Source: Leptolyngbya sp. SIO4C1
Lineage (GTDB): Bacteria > Cyanobacteriota > Cyanobacteriia > Phormidesmidales > Phormidesmidaceae
DNA: 13,561 nucleotides
Assembly (NCBI GenBank): GCA_010671975.1
Contig: JAAHIA010000090.1
Location: 1-13,561 of the forward strand
Direction: 5' to 3'
Shown here: in pieces, positions 1-5,001 of the stretch
Numbering within the stretch: position 1 is the first letter of the stretch
Layout of the letters: every line of letters starts with the position of its first letter
Made by a program: the position numbers and the translations under genes
Notes under the pieces: generated by a model
Seen by the model: the letters and a program-made list of their open reading frames with translations, nothing else
Told to the model about the DNA's origin: nothing
Database searches by the model: none

Positions 1-774
1 TCCTTTGTCTTTAACGAAGTGATTACCCCGGCTGCCAACTATCGCGCTGAGGTTATGCTCGATAACGCCTTTAAATCAGACAAGCCGCCGTTTCAAGAGC
101 GCAACATCATGTATCAGGAGTTTCAATCCGCCGCTGATGACCCTGAAGAGAAAGAGCTAGGTCGCCTGTTCTATGCGCGCAAATTTAACGGCACTGAAAT
201 GCGGGGGCTAACTATTTTAGATTTCTCTCAGTCTGGGCTAGAGCAAATTGTCAGCGCTGACTCAGCCACCTGGGACGTGCGTCGCAACATTTGGAAATTT
301 AACCAGGGCACAATCTATGCCGTATCGCCGGACGGCTCGTTCGGCCACATCGTCAAATTTGACGAGCAGGAGCTAAAGCTGCCGCGCGCGCCGCTTGATT
401 TAGCGTCTCGCAGTAAAGACGACGATGAGATGAACATTGCTGAAGCCACAGAGTACCTCAAGCTGCTCAAGCAGGCAGGCGACGATCGCAAAATTCGCAT
501 TTGGGCGCTGCGCATTCATCAAAAGTATGCACTGCCGATGGTTTGCGTCGTGTTTGGCACAATTGGGGCTGCCATTGGCGTTCGCCCGCAGCGTACGGGT
601 AGAGCCACCAGCTTTGGCATCAGCGTCATCATTATCTTTGGTTACTATGTGCTCAGCTTTATTGCCGATGCCCTCGGCAAAACCGGCACGCTTAGCCCAG
701 TAATGGCCGCCTGGCTGCCCTTTGCAGCTGGGCTAGCAATCGGCCTTTTTCTAGTCCTCAGAGCCTCAAAATAA
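1..774 (+). CDS. LptF/LptG-family permease, C-terminal part (5' truncated by window edge)
   Basis: The frame is open from base 1 and ends at TAA 772-774, leaving 257 residues without a start. The last third has three hydrophobic segments: one from YALPMVCVVFG, one around SFGISVIIIFGYYVLSF, and one from PVMAAWLPFAAGLAIG to the end. They are preceded by a long soluble part with a beta-rich look. This is the usual layout of the C-terminal half of YjgP/YjgQ (LptF/LptG) proteins: periplasmic jellyroll, then three membrane helices. LptF/G with LptB form the inner-membrane ABC transporter that extracts lipopolysaccharide and passes it to LptC/A. The conserved stretch VFGTIGAAIGVRPQRTGR between the first two helices supports the family. 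LptF and LptG cannot be told apart from this part. It converges on the cupin gene with an 18-base gap. Confidence 0.85.
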   Translation, partial: SFVFNEVITPAANYRAEVMLDNAFKSDKPPFQERNIMYQEFQSAADDPEEKELGRLFYARKFNGTEMRGLTILDFSQSGLEQIVSADSATWDVRRNIWKFNQGTIYAVSPDGSFGHIVKFDEQELKLPRAPLDLASRSKDDDEMNIAEATEYLKLLKQAGDDRKIRIWALRIHQKYALPMVCVVFGTIGAAIGVRPQRTGRATSFGISVIIIFGYYVLSFIADALGKTGTLSPVMAAWLPFAAGLAIGLFLVLRASK

Positions 775-792
775 GCTCAGCGAATGGGTCCT

Positions 793-1167
793 TCATCCCT
801 TTTTAGGCTCGTATACCGTCTCATCTGCCTGCTGCCAGGCCGGATCAACAATGCAGAGAAACACCAGCGGTACCGTGCCGCTGTTGCGAATAAACTGCAC
901 CGCGTCAGGCGGAATATAGATAGCATCGCCCGGCTCGACTGCTTGGGTTTCTTGCGCAATTGACATTTCACCCTGTCCGCTGAGAATGTAATAAACTTCA
1001 GACGTCTTAAGCGCGTGAGGGGTTGAAGTTTGCCCTACCGGGACGACAGCATGGGCTAAGCTGTAGCGTAAGCTCAGCGGCTGCTTATCAGGATGCAGCA
1101 GCTCTCTGAGGCGCGTACCGTCACCGGCTGTAAATTCTTCGCAGTCTGTCAGTTTGCGAATCAGCAT
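793..1167 (-). CDS. Small single-domain cupin protein (124 aa)
   Basis: The 124-residue protein has one cupin barrel. Cupin motif 1 spans about residues 45-64 (G45...H51...E57...G64) and motif 2 about residues 80-95 (PGDAIYIPP...Q91...N95). The core RYSLAHAVVP and ending FLCIVDPAW resemble, from memory, a small cupin family common in cyanobacteria and archaea. Of the four usual metal ligands, H51 and E57 are present. The second His of motif 1 is Leu53 and the His of motif 2 is Gln91, so metal binding may be weak or altered. No substrate can be named. The ATG at 1167 was chosen over the upstream TTG at 1188 because GGAAAGGAAGG lies just ahead of it. A hairpin with a T run on this strand sits only about 25 bases upstream. 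Confidence 0.8.
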   Translation of the reverse strand: MLIRKLTDCEEFTAGDGTRLRELLHPDKQPLSLRYSLAHAVVPVGQTSTPHALKTSEVYYILSGQGEMSIAQETQAVEPGDAIYIPPDAVQFIRNSGTVPLVFLCIVDPAWQQADETVYEPKKG

Positions 1168-1189
1168 CGCCTTCCTTTCCAAAAACAAT

Positions 1190-1214
1190 TAAAAAGCCTT
1201 CAGTTGGAAGGCTT
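1190..1214 (-). terminator. Rho-independent terminator-like hairpin between the holin-like and cupin genes
   Basis: Bases 1194-1201 and 1207-1214 form a perfect 8-bp stem (AAGCCTTC / GAAGGCTT) with a 5-base loop. Read leftward, the stem is followed by TTTTT, then AATTGTTTTT. It lies 30 bases past the stop of the holin-like gene and should end that transcript. It also sits directly in front of the Shine-Dalgarno sequence of the cupin gene, so it could act as an attenuator for that gene. Confidence 0.75.
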
Positions 1215-1244
1215 CTAAAGGATTATCTTGCTTGCTATTGCAAG

Positions 1245-1598
1245 TTAGGCATAGAGGCCAATGCTGCGCAGAATCCAGAACAGGATTGAGTTGATGATAG
1301 TTAGCGCAAACGCACCAATGATCGCACCAATGATGCCCCAGCGCAGTCGAAACCCCTCAACCAGCCAGGCGGCTAAGCCAAACAGAATAATGTTGCCGAG
1401 TAGACCAAACAGGCTGAACAGCCAAAAAATACCGCTGATAATGGGCAGAGAGACAATGGCATTCAGCAGACCAAAGACAATGCCAGCCATGACAGACTTC
1501 TCAGTGCTGGCTGATTCAACCCCCAGTCTAAACTTAGCAATAATGATGAAGCTGACGATTGTGACAATCCAGGTGATCAAAAAGGGAACTAGCCACAT
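1245..1598 (-). CDS. Phage-holin-family-like small integral membrane protein (117 aa)
   Basis: The protein is almost wholly hydrophobic, with four predicted membrane segments at about residues 2-22, 33-55, 58-80 and 88-112. The sequence KSVMAGIVFGLLNAIV, followed by LGNIILFGLAAWLVEGFRL and a last helix, resembles the Phage_holin_4_2 (PF04020) pattern, where a GLLNA-type helix and an AAWLV-x-GF motif recur. Despite the family name, chromosomal cyanobacterial members are stand-alone membrane proteins of unknown role, and nothing here suggests a prophage. The ATG at 1598 has AAGGAG eight bases upstream. A candidate extended -10 promoter (1661-1669), an inverted repeat in the leader (1625-1652) and a terminator (1190-1214) suggest a single-gene transcript. 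Confidence 0.75.
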   Translation of the reverse strand: MWLVPFLITWIVTIVSFIIIAKFRLGVESASTEKSVMAGIVFGLLNAIVSLPIISGIFWLFSLFGLLGNIILFGLAAWLVEGFRLRWGIIGAIIGAFALTIINSILFWILRSIGLYA

Positions 1599-1624
1599 AT
1601 TGAAGACTCCTTAAGTGCATATTC

Positions 1625-1652
1625 TCTATCTCCGTATTTATCCAGAGATAGA
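1625..1652. repeat. 8-bp perfect inverted repeat in the leader of the holin-like gene
   Basis: TCTATCTC (1625-1632) and GAGATAGA (1645-1652) are perfect inverted copies separated by 12 bases. The element begins just downstream of the candidate promoter at 1661-1669 and ends about 26 bases before the start codon. It could be an operator or an RNA hairpin in the 5' leader. No T run follows, so it is not a standard terminator. Confidence 0.5.
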
Positions 1653-1660
1653 TGCTTGGG

Positions 1661-1669
1661 AGTATACCA
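1661..1669 (-). promoter_or_regulatory. Candidate extended -10 promoter for the holin-like gene
   Basis: Read leftward, the sequence is TGGTATACT, matching TGn plus TATAAT with one mismatch in the hexamer. No good -35 hexamer is visible at 16-18 bases, which fits an extended -10 promoter. Transcription would begin near 1654, leaving a leader of about 55 bases that contains the inverted repeat. Confidence 0.45.
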
Positions 1670-1707
1670 AAGTTTTATTTGCCCGGAGTTAAAGCTGTAT
1701 TAAGCGG

Positions 1708-2382
1708 CTAGCGAGTCTGCCACCGCTGCCGATCATAGAACTGCTTGAGCCGCTTTTGAAAGCTGCGCCAGTGTTCGTTTAGACTATCGGCCTGAAGCGT
1801 GAATAGCTGCGCCTCGGCGTCGGCTAGCGCGATCGCAACCATTGCCTGCTCGACCTTGATGCCGCAGTCGCGATAGACCCAGTTGACCGCCCAGCTATAG
1901 GCCGCCACCTGTAAAAAATAATCCTCAATCCAATCTGCCTGCTTGGGGCGGCGAGCCGTTTTCCAATCACAGAGAATTAGCTGCCCCTCGTAGACAATCA
2001 GCGCGTCAGGGTAGCCGGCAAACTGTAGCGGATGCCAGACAGCCCCTTCGACTAGCAGCGTCTCTTCAATCCGATTGAGCACCGGCAAGATTGACTGCCA
2101 AAAGCCTTCGGTGCCGGGTGGCAGCTCCCATGGTTCAGATTTGAGATAGGCCTTAATGACCTTGTGAATCTTTGTGCCAGCTCGCGAAGCGGTGGTGGTG
2201 ATGCGGTTGGCTTCGTCTGCACCGATGCGATCGCGCCAGCGAAACAGCCGTTCTTTAGCTTCGCGCGGCTTCGTTGCCGACAAAATCGTAGTCACACCAG
2301 GGTAGCAGTGTCCCTCAATCTCGTAGTAGCGCTTGCGATTGACCGATACCTGCTTAGCCTTGTAATGCGGAAGTTGAGCCAT
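1708..2382 (-). CDS. PD-(D/E)XK exonuclease of the MGME1/RecB-nuclease type (224 aa)
   Basis: The protein carries the ordered motifs of this nuclease fold. GTKIHKVIKAYL contains the motif I His (H73). Then come E112, YPDALIV with metal-binding D126, LCDWKTARRPK with D139 and K141, and the Q-motif QVAAYSWA (Q158, Y162). This D-(x)n-DxK-QxxxY set is typical of RecB-family nucleases and is closest, from memory, to mitochondrial genome maintenance exonuclease 1 and its bacterial relatives, which degrade single-stranded DNA ends. Size (224 aa) suits a single nuclease domain with no helicase. An in-frame TAA lies six bases upstream of the ATG at 2382, which fixes the start. No strong Shine-Dalgarno is visible. 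The role is probably DNA repair or end trimming; the neighbours give no further clue. Confidence 0.8.
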   Translation of the reverse strand: MAQLPHYKAKQVSVNRKRYYEIEGHCYPGVTTILSATKPREAKERLFRWRDRIGADEANRITTTASRAGTKIHKVIKAYLKSEPWELPPGTEGFWQSILPVLNRIEETLLVEGAVWHPLQFAGYPDALIVYEGQLILCDWKTARRPKQADWIEDYFLQVAAYSWAVNWVYRDCGIKVEQAMVAIALADAEAQLFTLQADSLNEHWRSFQKRLKQFYDRQRWQTR

Positions 2383-2524
2383 CAGTTAGCAAGACTGACT
2401 TCAATTTGATCTAGCCTGCCGTTGCTTTGCATCGTCGTCTGTACCGTCGATATTTCTATATTCAAGCAGATTTTCAGCAAAATCGTCGGCTTCCAGCGCC
2501 GGCTAAAATCGGCAAGCGTTGCTC

Positions 2525-2555
2525 AAGGCCCCCAGACGCGAAAGTTGAGGGCCTT
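2525..2555. repeat. Inverted repeat AAGGCCC / GGGCCTT
   Basis: Bases 2525-2531 and 2549-2555 pair perfectly over 7 bp with a 17-base loop. A competing pairing CTCAA / TTGAG (2522-2526 with 2545-2549) is also possible. Neither strand has a T run after the stem, so a terminator is not supported. It may be part of a structured RNA or a protein-binding site. Confidence 0.35.
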
Positions 2556-2634
2556 TGCAAACTGGCGCGGTCTTAGTCAATCCGCAAGCGACGAATCAGC
2601 ACGGTGACCCATTCACTCTAGTAAGACTGCGCTG

Positions 2635-2715
2635 TGGGGGTTGGAACATCCCCAAAGCCAGTGCTAATCTGAGGGGGTCGAGCGAACCTTGAAAACCGCA
2701 TTATTTCGTTGACCC
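2635..2715 (+). other. Possible CRISPR-leader-like segment without an array
   Basis: A hairpin (TGGGGGT 2635-2641 with ATCCCCA 2648-2654, including one G-T pair; loop 2642-2647) is followed by GAGGGGGTCGAGCGAACC, then TTGAAAACCGCATTATTTCG and TTGACCC. A G-rich run followed by GAACCTTGAAAAC resembles, from memory, leader segments ahead of cyanobacterial CRISPR arrays. No repeats of 28-40 bases with regular spacing follow, and no cas gene is in the window. If the likeness is real, this is a relic or orphan leader; otherwise it is an unidentified structured intergenic element. Confidence 0.2.
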
Positions 2716-2745
2716 AGCATCCGATACGGGTGGCTGATGAGCGGC

Positions 2746-2753
2746 GCGATCGC
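2746..2753. repeat. HIP1 palindrome GCGATCGC (one of at least 16 in the window)
   Basis: This is the copy in the large gene-free region. Other copies start at 1829, 2227, 3355, 5595, 5615, 5774, 7755, 8496, 8619, 9676, 9906, 10424, 10450, 13346 and 13445. This density is characteristic of cyanobacterial genomes and is the main clue to the host. Confidence 0.9.
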
Positions 2754-2823
2754 AACCATCACCCGCTCAACATGGTTGCTCTGCATCGCAACTTAAGTCT
2801 GTATTTTTCTGAGTGTAGGAATA

Positions 2824-2856
2824 TTTCTAGGACGTTTCTTGGACGCTTCTAGGACC
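2824..2856 (+). promoter_or_regulatory. Three tandem 11-base direct repeats: candidate SARP/OmpR-type operator of the diiron gene
   Basis: The units are TTTCTAGGACG (2824-2834), TTTCTTGGACG (2835-2845) and CTTCTAGGACC (2846-2856), without gaps. The heptamers TTCTAGG, TTCTTGG and TTCTAGG start at 2825, 2836 and 2847. A fourth TAGGA core lies 12 bases further upstream (2816-2820). Direct repeats at one helical turn are the usual target of OmpR/SARP winged-helix proteins. A regulator with that fold starts at 5002, and its own promoter region carries two TTCTCGA heptamers at the same spacing. Confidence 0.6.
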
Positions 2857-2860
2857 GTCG

Positions 2861-2866
2861 AATAAT
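2861..2866 (+). promoter_or_regulatory. Candidate -10 hexamer of the diiron gene
   Basis: AATAAT matches TATAAT at five of six positions. It begins 7 bases after the last TTCTAGG heptamer (2847-2853), close to the 8-base spacing reported for SARP-dependent promoters, and the repeats occupy the -35 position. Transcription would begin near 2873, giving a leader of about 60 bases. Confidence 0.4.
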
Positions 2867-2934
2867 TACCTTGATGACAACAGGGAAAAAAGGGGTTTAG
2901 CCAATTTCCCAGCTTGTTCATCTAGGAGATTCCT

Positions 2935-3879
2935 ATGGTTGCAACTTACTCATTTGAATCGGCCCTGAAGCTAGCCGCTAAGGTCAACTGGCAAGTCGAA
3001 GACATTATCGGCGGCGATCAGCAGCTTAATTTTGCTCAGCGTTTTTTGCCAGAAACATTAGCCAACGTCAGCGGCATTCACTGCTTAAACGATGCAGAAA
3101 AACTGAAGCTTAATCAAATTCGAGGCAATAGCTATTTACATCTGTTCGGACTGGTTGAAGAATTTATCGTGCCAACGGTAATCGGTCACCTCAAAACAAA
3201 CGGACTGACTGATATTACAGCAGCTCAGGCATTGCTTCACTTTGCTGAAGAAGAAAGTAAACACATTCGGCTATTTCGTCAATTTGCAAAAGCGTTCGAG
3301 CGAGGCTTTGGCAGTCGCTGTGAGTGCATTGGCCCAGCCCATGAAATTGCAGCTGCGATCGCACAGCATAGCCCATTGGGCGTGATGCTAATTATTCTCT
3401 ACATTGAGTGGATGACTCAGTATCACTATCTTGAAAGCGTCAGAAACAATTCTTTTGAAAGCCTAGATGCTCAGTTCTGCAGCTTGCTTCGGCATCACTG
3501 GCTAGAAGAAGCCCAGCATACGGGATTGGATACGCTGATGTTGGAGCAATTAGCGCAGACGCTGAGCCCAACCGAGATTGAAACCGGGATTGAAGACTTT
3601 TTCAAAATCGTTGCTTTTCTTAACGGTGGCTTGATGGCACAGGCGCAGTTAGATATCGCCAGCCTTGAGCGAGCAACTGAGCGCACGTTTACAGAGGCAG
3701 AGAAAGCAGAAATCCAGGCCATTCAGCAGCCGTCTTACCAGTGGGCGTTTATTGGCTCAGGCATTACGCATCGCAATTTTGTGCAAGTGTTCAACACGAT
3801 TGGCCCATCGAGCCAAGCGCGACTGGCTGAGGTTTCCCAACAATATCAGGTAATTTCTTTCAACGAATATTTGCCATAG
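2935..3879 (+). CDS. Ferritin-like diiron protein, AurF-like (314 aa)
   Basis: The protein is mainly helical and has the ligand pattern of AurF-type diiron N-oxygenases: E75 or E76 (LVEEF), E107 and H110 (EESKH), E158 (YIEWMTQYHY), H188, E192 and H195 (HHWLEEAQH). In AurF, from memory, the seven ligands are E101, E136, H139, E196, H223, E227 and H230. Here the ExxH pairs and the extra His four residues before the last ExxH are reproduced, and length is close to AurF. AurF oxidises an arylamine to a nitro group; the substrate here is unknown and other oxidations are possible. AGGAG six bases before the ATG supports the start. No signal peptide is seen, so it is probably cytoplasmic. It appears under control of the 11-base repeats upstream and precedes a cupin and an acetyltransferase gene. 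I infer an oxidative tailoring role. Confidence 0.75.
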   Translation: MVATYSFESALKLAAKVNWQVEDIIGGDQQLNFAQRFLPETLANVSGIHCLNDAEKLKLNQIRGNSYLHLFGLVEEFIVPTVIGHLKTNGLTDITAAQALLHFAEEESKHIRLFRQFAKAFERGFGSRCECIGPAHEIAAAIAQHSPLGVMLIILYIEWMTQYHYLESVRNNSFESLDAQFCSLLRHHWLEEAQHTGLDTLMLEQLAQTLSPTEIETGIEDFFKIVAFLNGGLMAQAQLDIASLERATERTFTEAEKAEIQAIQQPSYQWAFIGSGITHRNFVQVFNTIGPSSQARLAEVSQQYQVISFNEYLP

Positions 3880-4035
3880 CTTTGTTCCCAAGTTCTGCCG
3901 AAGATCATGTGCGTGAGTCTTTGGCACCCGGTGGCACCTGCAGGGACAGACGGGCGAAAAGCGACAGAGACTAGCACCCACTCAAAAACACAGTTTTTAG
4001 ATTAATCAACCTAGCTATTTGAATGGAGAATAATC

Positions 4036-4395
4036 ATGAAAGTGCTTGTGCTTAATTCGCATACCAAACGAGATCCAATCACACATCGTTTTGGGTATCG
4101 TTATATACAACTCATTTGTAATCGCTGGTTAGAAATTTTGATTCTGGCCTGGAAAGCAGAAATTGGCTCCAGGCCTCACAACCACTCCGCCTCAATCAAC
4201 TTTACAAGAGTCCTATCCGGTCAGGTGCTAGAGCGAAGATATCATCTCTCTGGCGGACAGCTCACCGTCACCTCTGAAAAGGTGATCCGACAGGGCCAGT
4301 GGACCTGGACGCCGCCTTACGCCATTCACGAACTGGTCGGCCTAGATGATCTGGCTAAAACGCTCCATATTTACTTTCCAGGTCGCCTAAAATAG
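4036..4395 (+). CDS. Cysteine-dioxygenase-like cupin (119 aa)
   Basis: The sequence RPHNHSASINFTRVLSGQV followed by WTPPYAIHELVG and TLHIYFPGRL has the order of a thiol-dioxygenase cupin. H48 and H50 (HxH), then H98 form the three-His metal site, and Y113 lies where the active-site Tyr of cysteine dioxygenase falls in its LHLYSPP segment. Cysteine dioxygenases usually have about 200 residues, so this is a short form lacking much of the N-terminal part. It may be a thiol dioxygenase, another small-molecule oxygenase, or a binding protein. GGAG seven bases before the ATG fixes the start. It lies 156 bases after the diiron gene and 19 bases before the acetyltransferase gene. The first 130 bases of the gene are clearly AT-rich (33% G+C in 4081-4140). 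Confidence 0.7.
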   Translation: MKVLVLNSHTKRDPITHRFGYRYIQLICNRWLEILILAWKAEIGSRPHNHSASINFTRVLSGQVLERRYHLSGGQLTVTSEKVIRQGQWTWTPPYAIHELVGLDDLAKTLHIYFPGRLK

Positions 4396-4414
4396 AACAA
4401 GCTTTAGAAAGAAA

Positions 4415-4930
4415 ATGCTTGATGTAATTCCCCCGAACCCTGTCATGGGATTTGTCAATAGCAATTTAACCGCAATGCTCACCGTTCGCGTTGCCCAACT
4501 AGATGACATTGAAGCGCTATTTATTATCCGCACCAGCGTCATCGAAAACCATCAATCTCGCGAAGAGATTGCTCAGCTCGGCATCACGCCAGCGTCGGTC
4601 GCTCAAATGCTACAAACTGACTGCTGCGCCTGGATTGTCGAGCTAGAGCAGCAGCCAATTGGCTTTTCTATTGCCAATGCTGACGCAAAAACAATCTTTG
4701 GAATCTTTGTGCTGCCTGAGTTTGAGGGGTTAGGCGCGGGTCGGATGCTGATGCAGCACGCTGAAGCCTGGCTGTGGTCAAAGCAGATTGACGAGATTTG
4801 GCTGTTGACAGGCAACGATCCGAGCCTAAGGGCCTATGGCTTCTATCTTCATCTAGACTGGCAGCCAGTGGGGGTTGAGGCGGTGGGTGATTTTACTGGA
4901 GAGATGAAGTTTGTTAAACAGCGACCCTAA
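4415..4930 (+). CDS. GNAT-family N-acetyltransferase (171 aa)
   Basis: The GNAT core runs from about residue 21 (LTVRVAQLDDIEALFIIRTS, beta1-alpha1) through IFGIFVLPEFEGLGAGRMLM, the acetyl-CoA pyrophosphate-binding motif A (here E-G-L-G-A-G, with Glu replacing the usual Gln/Arg), to WLLTGNDPSLRAYGFYLHLDWQPVG, the motif B region. It transfers an acyl group from acyl-CoA to an amine. The substrate is unknown. The ATG at 4415 was kept because AGAAAG precedes it, but the signal is weak; ATG 4475 begins the protein right at the domain and is a real alternative. The 19-base gap to the cupin gene suggests co-transcription. Confidence 0.8.
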   Translation: MLDVIPPNPVMGFVNSNLTAMLTVRVAQLDDIEALFIIRTSVIENHQSREEIAQLGITPASVAQMLQTDCCAWIVELEQQPIGFSIANADAKTIFGIFVLPEFEGLGAGRMLMQHAEAWLWSKQIDEIWLLTGNDPSLRAYGFYLHLDWQPVGVEAVGDFTGEMKFVKQRP

Positions 4931-4935
4931 GCCGA

Positions 4936-4957
4936 CTTCTCGATATCTTCTCGATTG
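4936..4957 (+). promoter_or_regulatory. Two tandem 11-base direct repeats: candidate autoregulatory operator of the SARP-like gene
   Basis: CTTCTCGATAT (4936-4946) and CTTCTCGATTG (4947-4957) share nine identical bases at exactly 11-base spacing. The heptamers TTCTCGA begin at 4937 and 4948. A weaker third copy (TTTACGAT, 4961-4968) overlaps the candidate -10. The TTCTnG core is shared with the three-copy array before the diiron gene, which suggests one regulator for both. Confidence 0.55.
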
Positions 4958-4962
4958 GTATT

Positions 4963-4968
4963 TACGAT
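4963..4968 (+). promoter_or_regulatory. Candidate -10 hexamer of the SARP-like regulator gene
   Basis: TACGAT begins exactly 8 bases after the second TTCTCGA heptamer (4948-4954), the spacing reported for SARP-activated promoters. It matches TATAAT at four of six positions. Transcription would begin near 4975, leaving a leader of about 27 bases before the GTG start. Confidence 0.4.
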
Positions 4969-5001
4969 CAGGGTGTGGTTGAGCGCTGAAATCTGAAGGC
5001 C

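Larger units (their letters stand above)
2383..2934. other. 552-base gene-free region between the exonuclease and diiron genes
   Basis: No convincing gene lies here. The stretch holds a GC-rich inverted repeat (2525-2555), a G-rich hairpin followed by a leader-like segment (2635-2715), a HIP1 octamer (2746-2753), a 32-base near copy of part of the exonuclease gene (2744-2775), and the 11-base-period repeats plus candidate promoter of the diiron gene (2824-2866). The short frames present lack ribosome binding sites. Confidence 0.6.

Noticed and set aside
775..805. GGG ... CCC followed by TTTTT at the end of the LptF/G-like gene as a terminator
   Set aside because: Only three base pairs form, too few to call a terminator.
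1245..1598. Holin-like gene as evidence of a prophage
   Set aside because: No endolysin, structural phage gene, integrase or attachment site nearby; such proteins are common chromosomal membrane proteins.
2422..2607. 61-codon forward frame in the intergenic region
   Set aside because: It begins with TTG, has no ribosome site, its composition is unlike a protein, and no family is recognisable.
2734..2754. CTGATGAG resembling the hammerhead ribozyme core
   Set aside because: The required GAAA after stem II is absent and flanking stems do not form.
2664..2786. 40-codon reverse frame ending VRSTPSD
   Set aside because: No Shine-Dalgarno before its ATG. It overlaps the leader-like segment and is more likely non-coding DNA read by chance; kept only as part of that finding.
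2600..2934. CRISPR array after the leader-like segment
   Set aside because: No regular 28-40 base repeats with spacers are present; the only tandem repeats are 11-base units of promoter type.
3928..3945. Repeat GGCACC ... GGCACC between the diiron and cupin genes
   Set aside because: Two six-base copies only, with no clear spacing or structure; could be chance.
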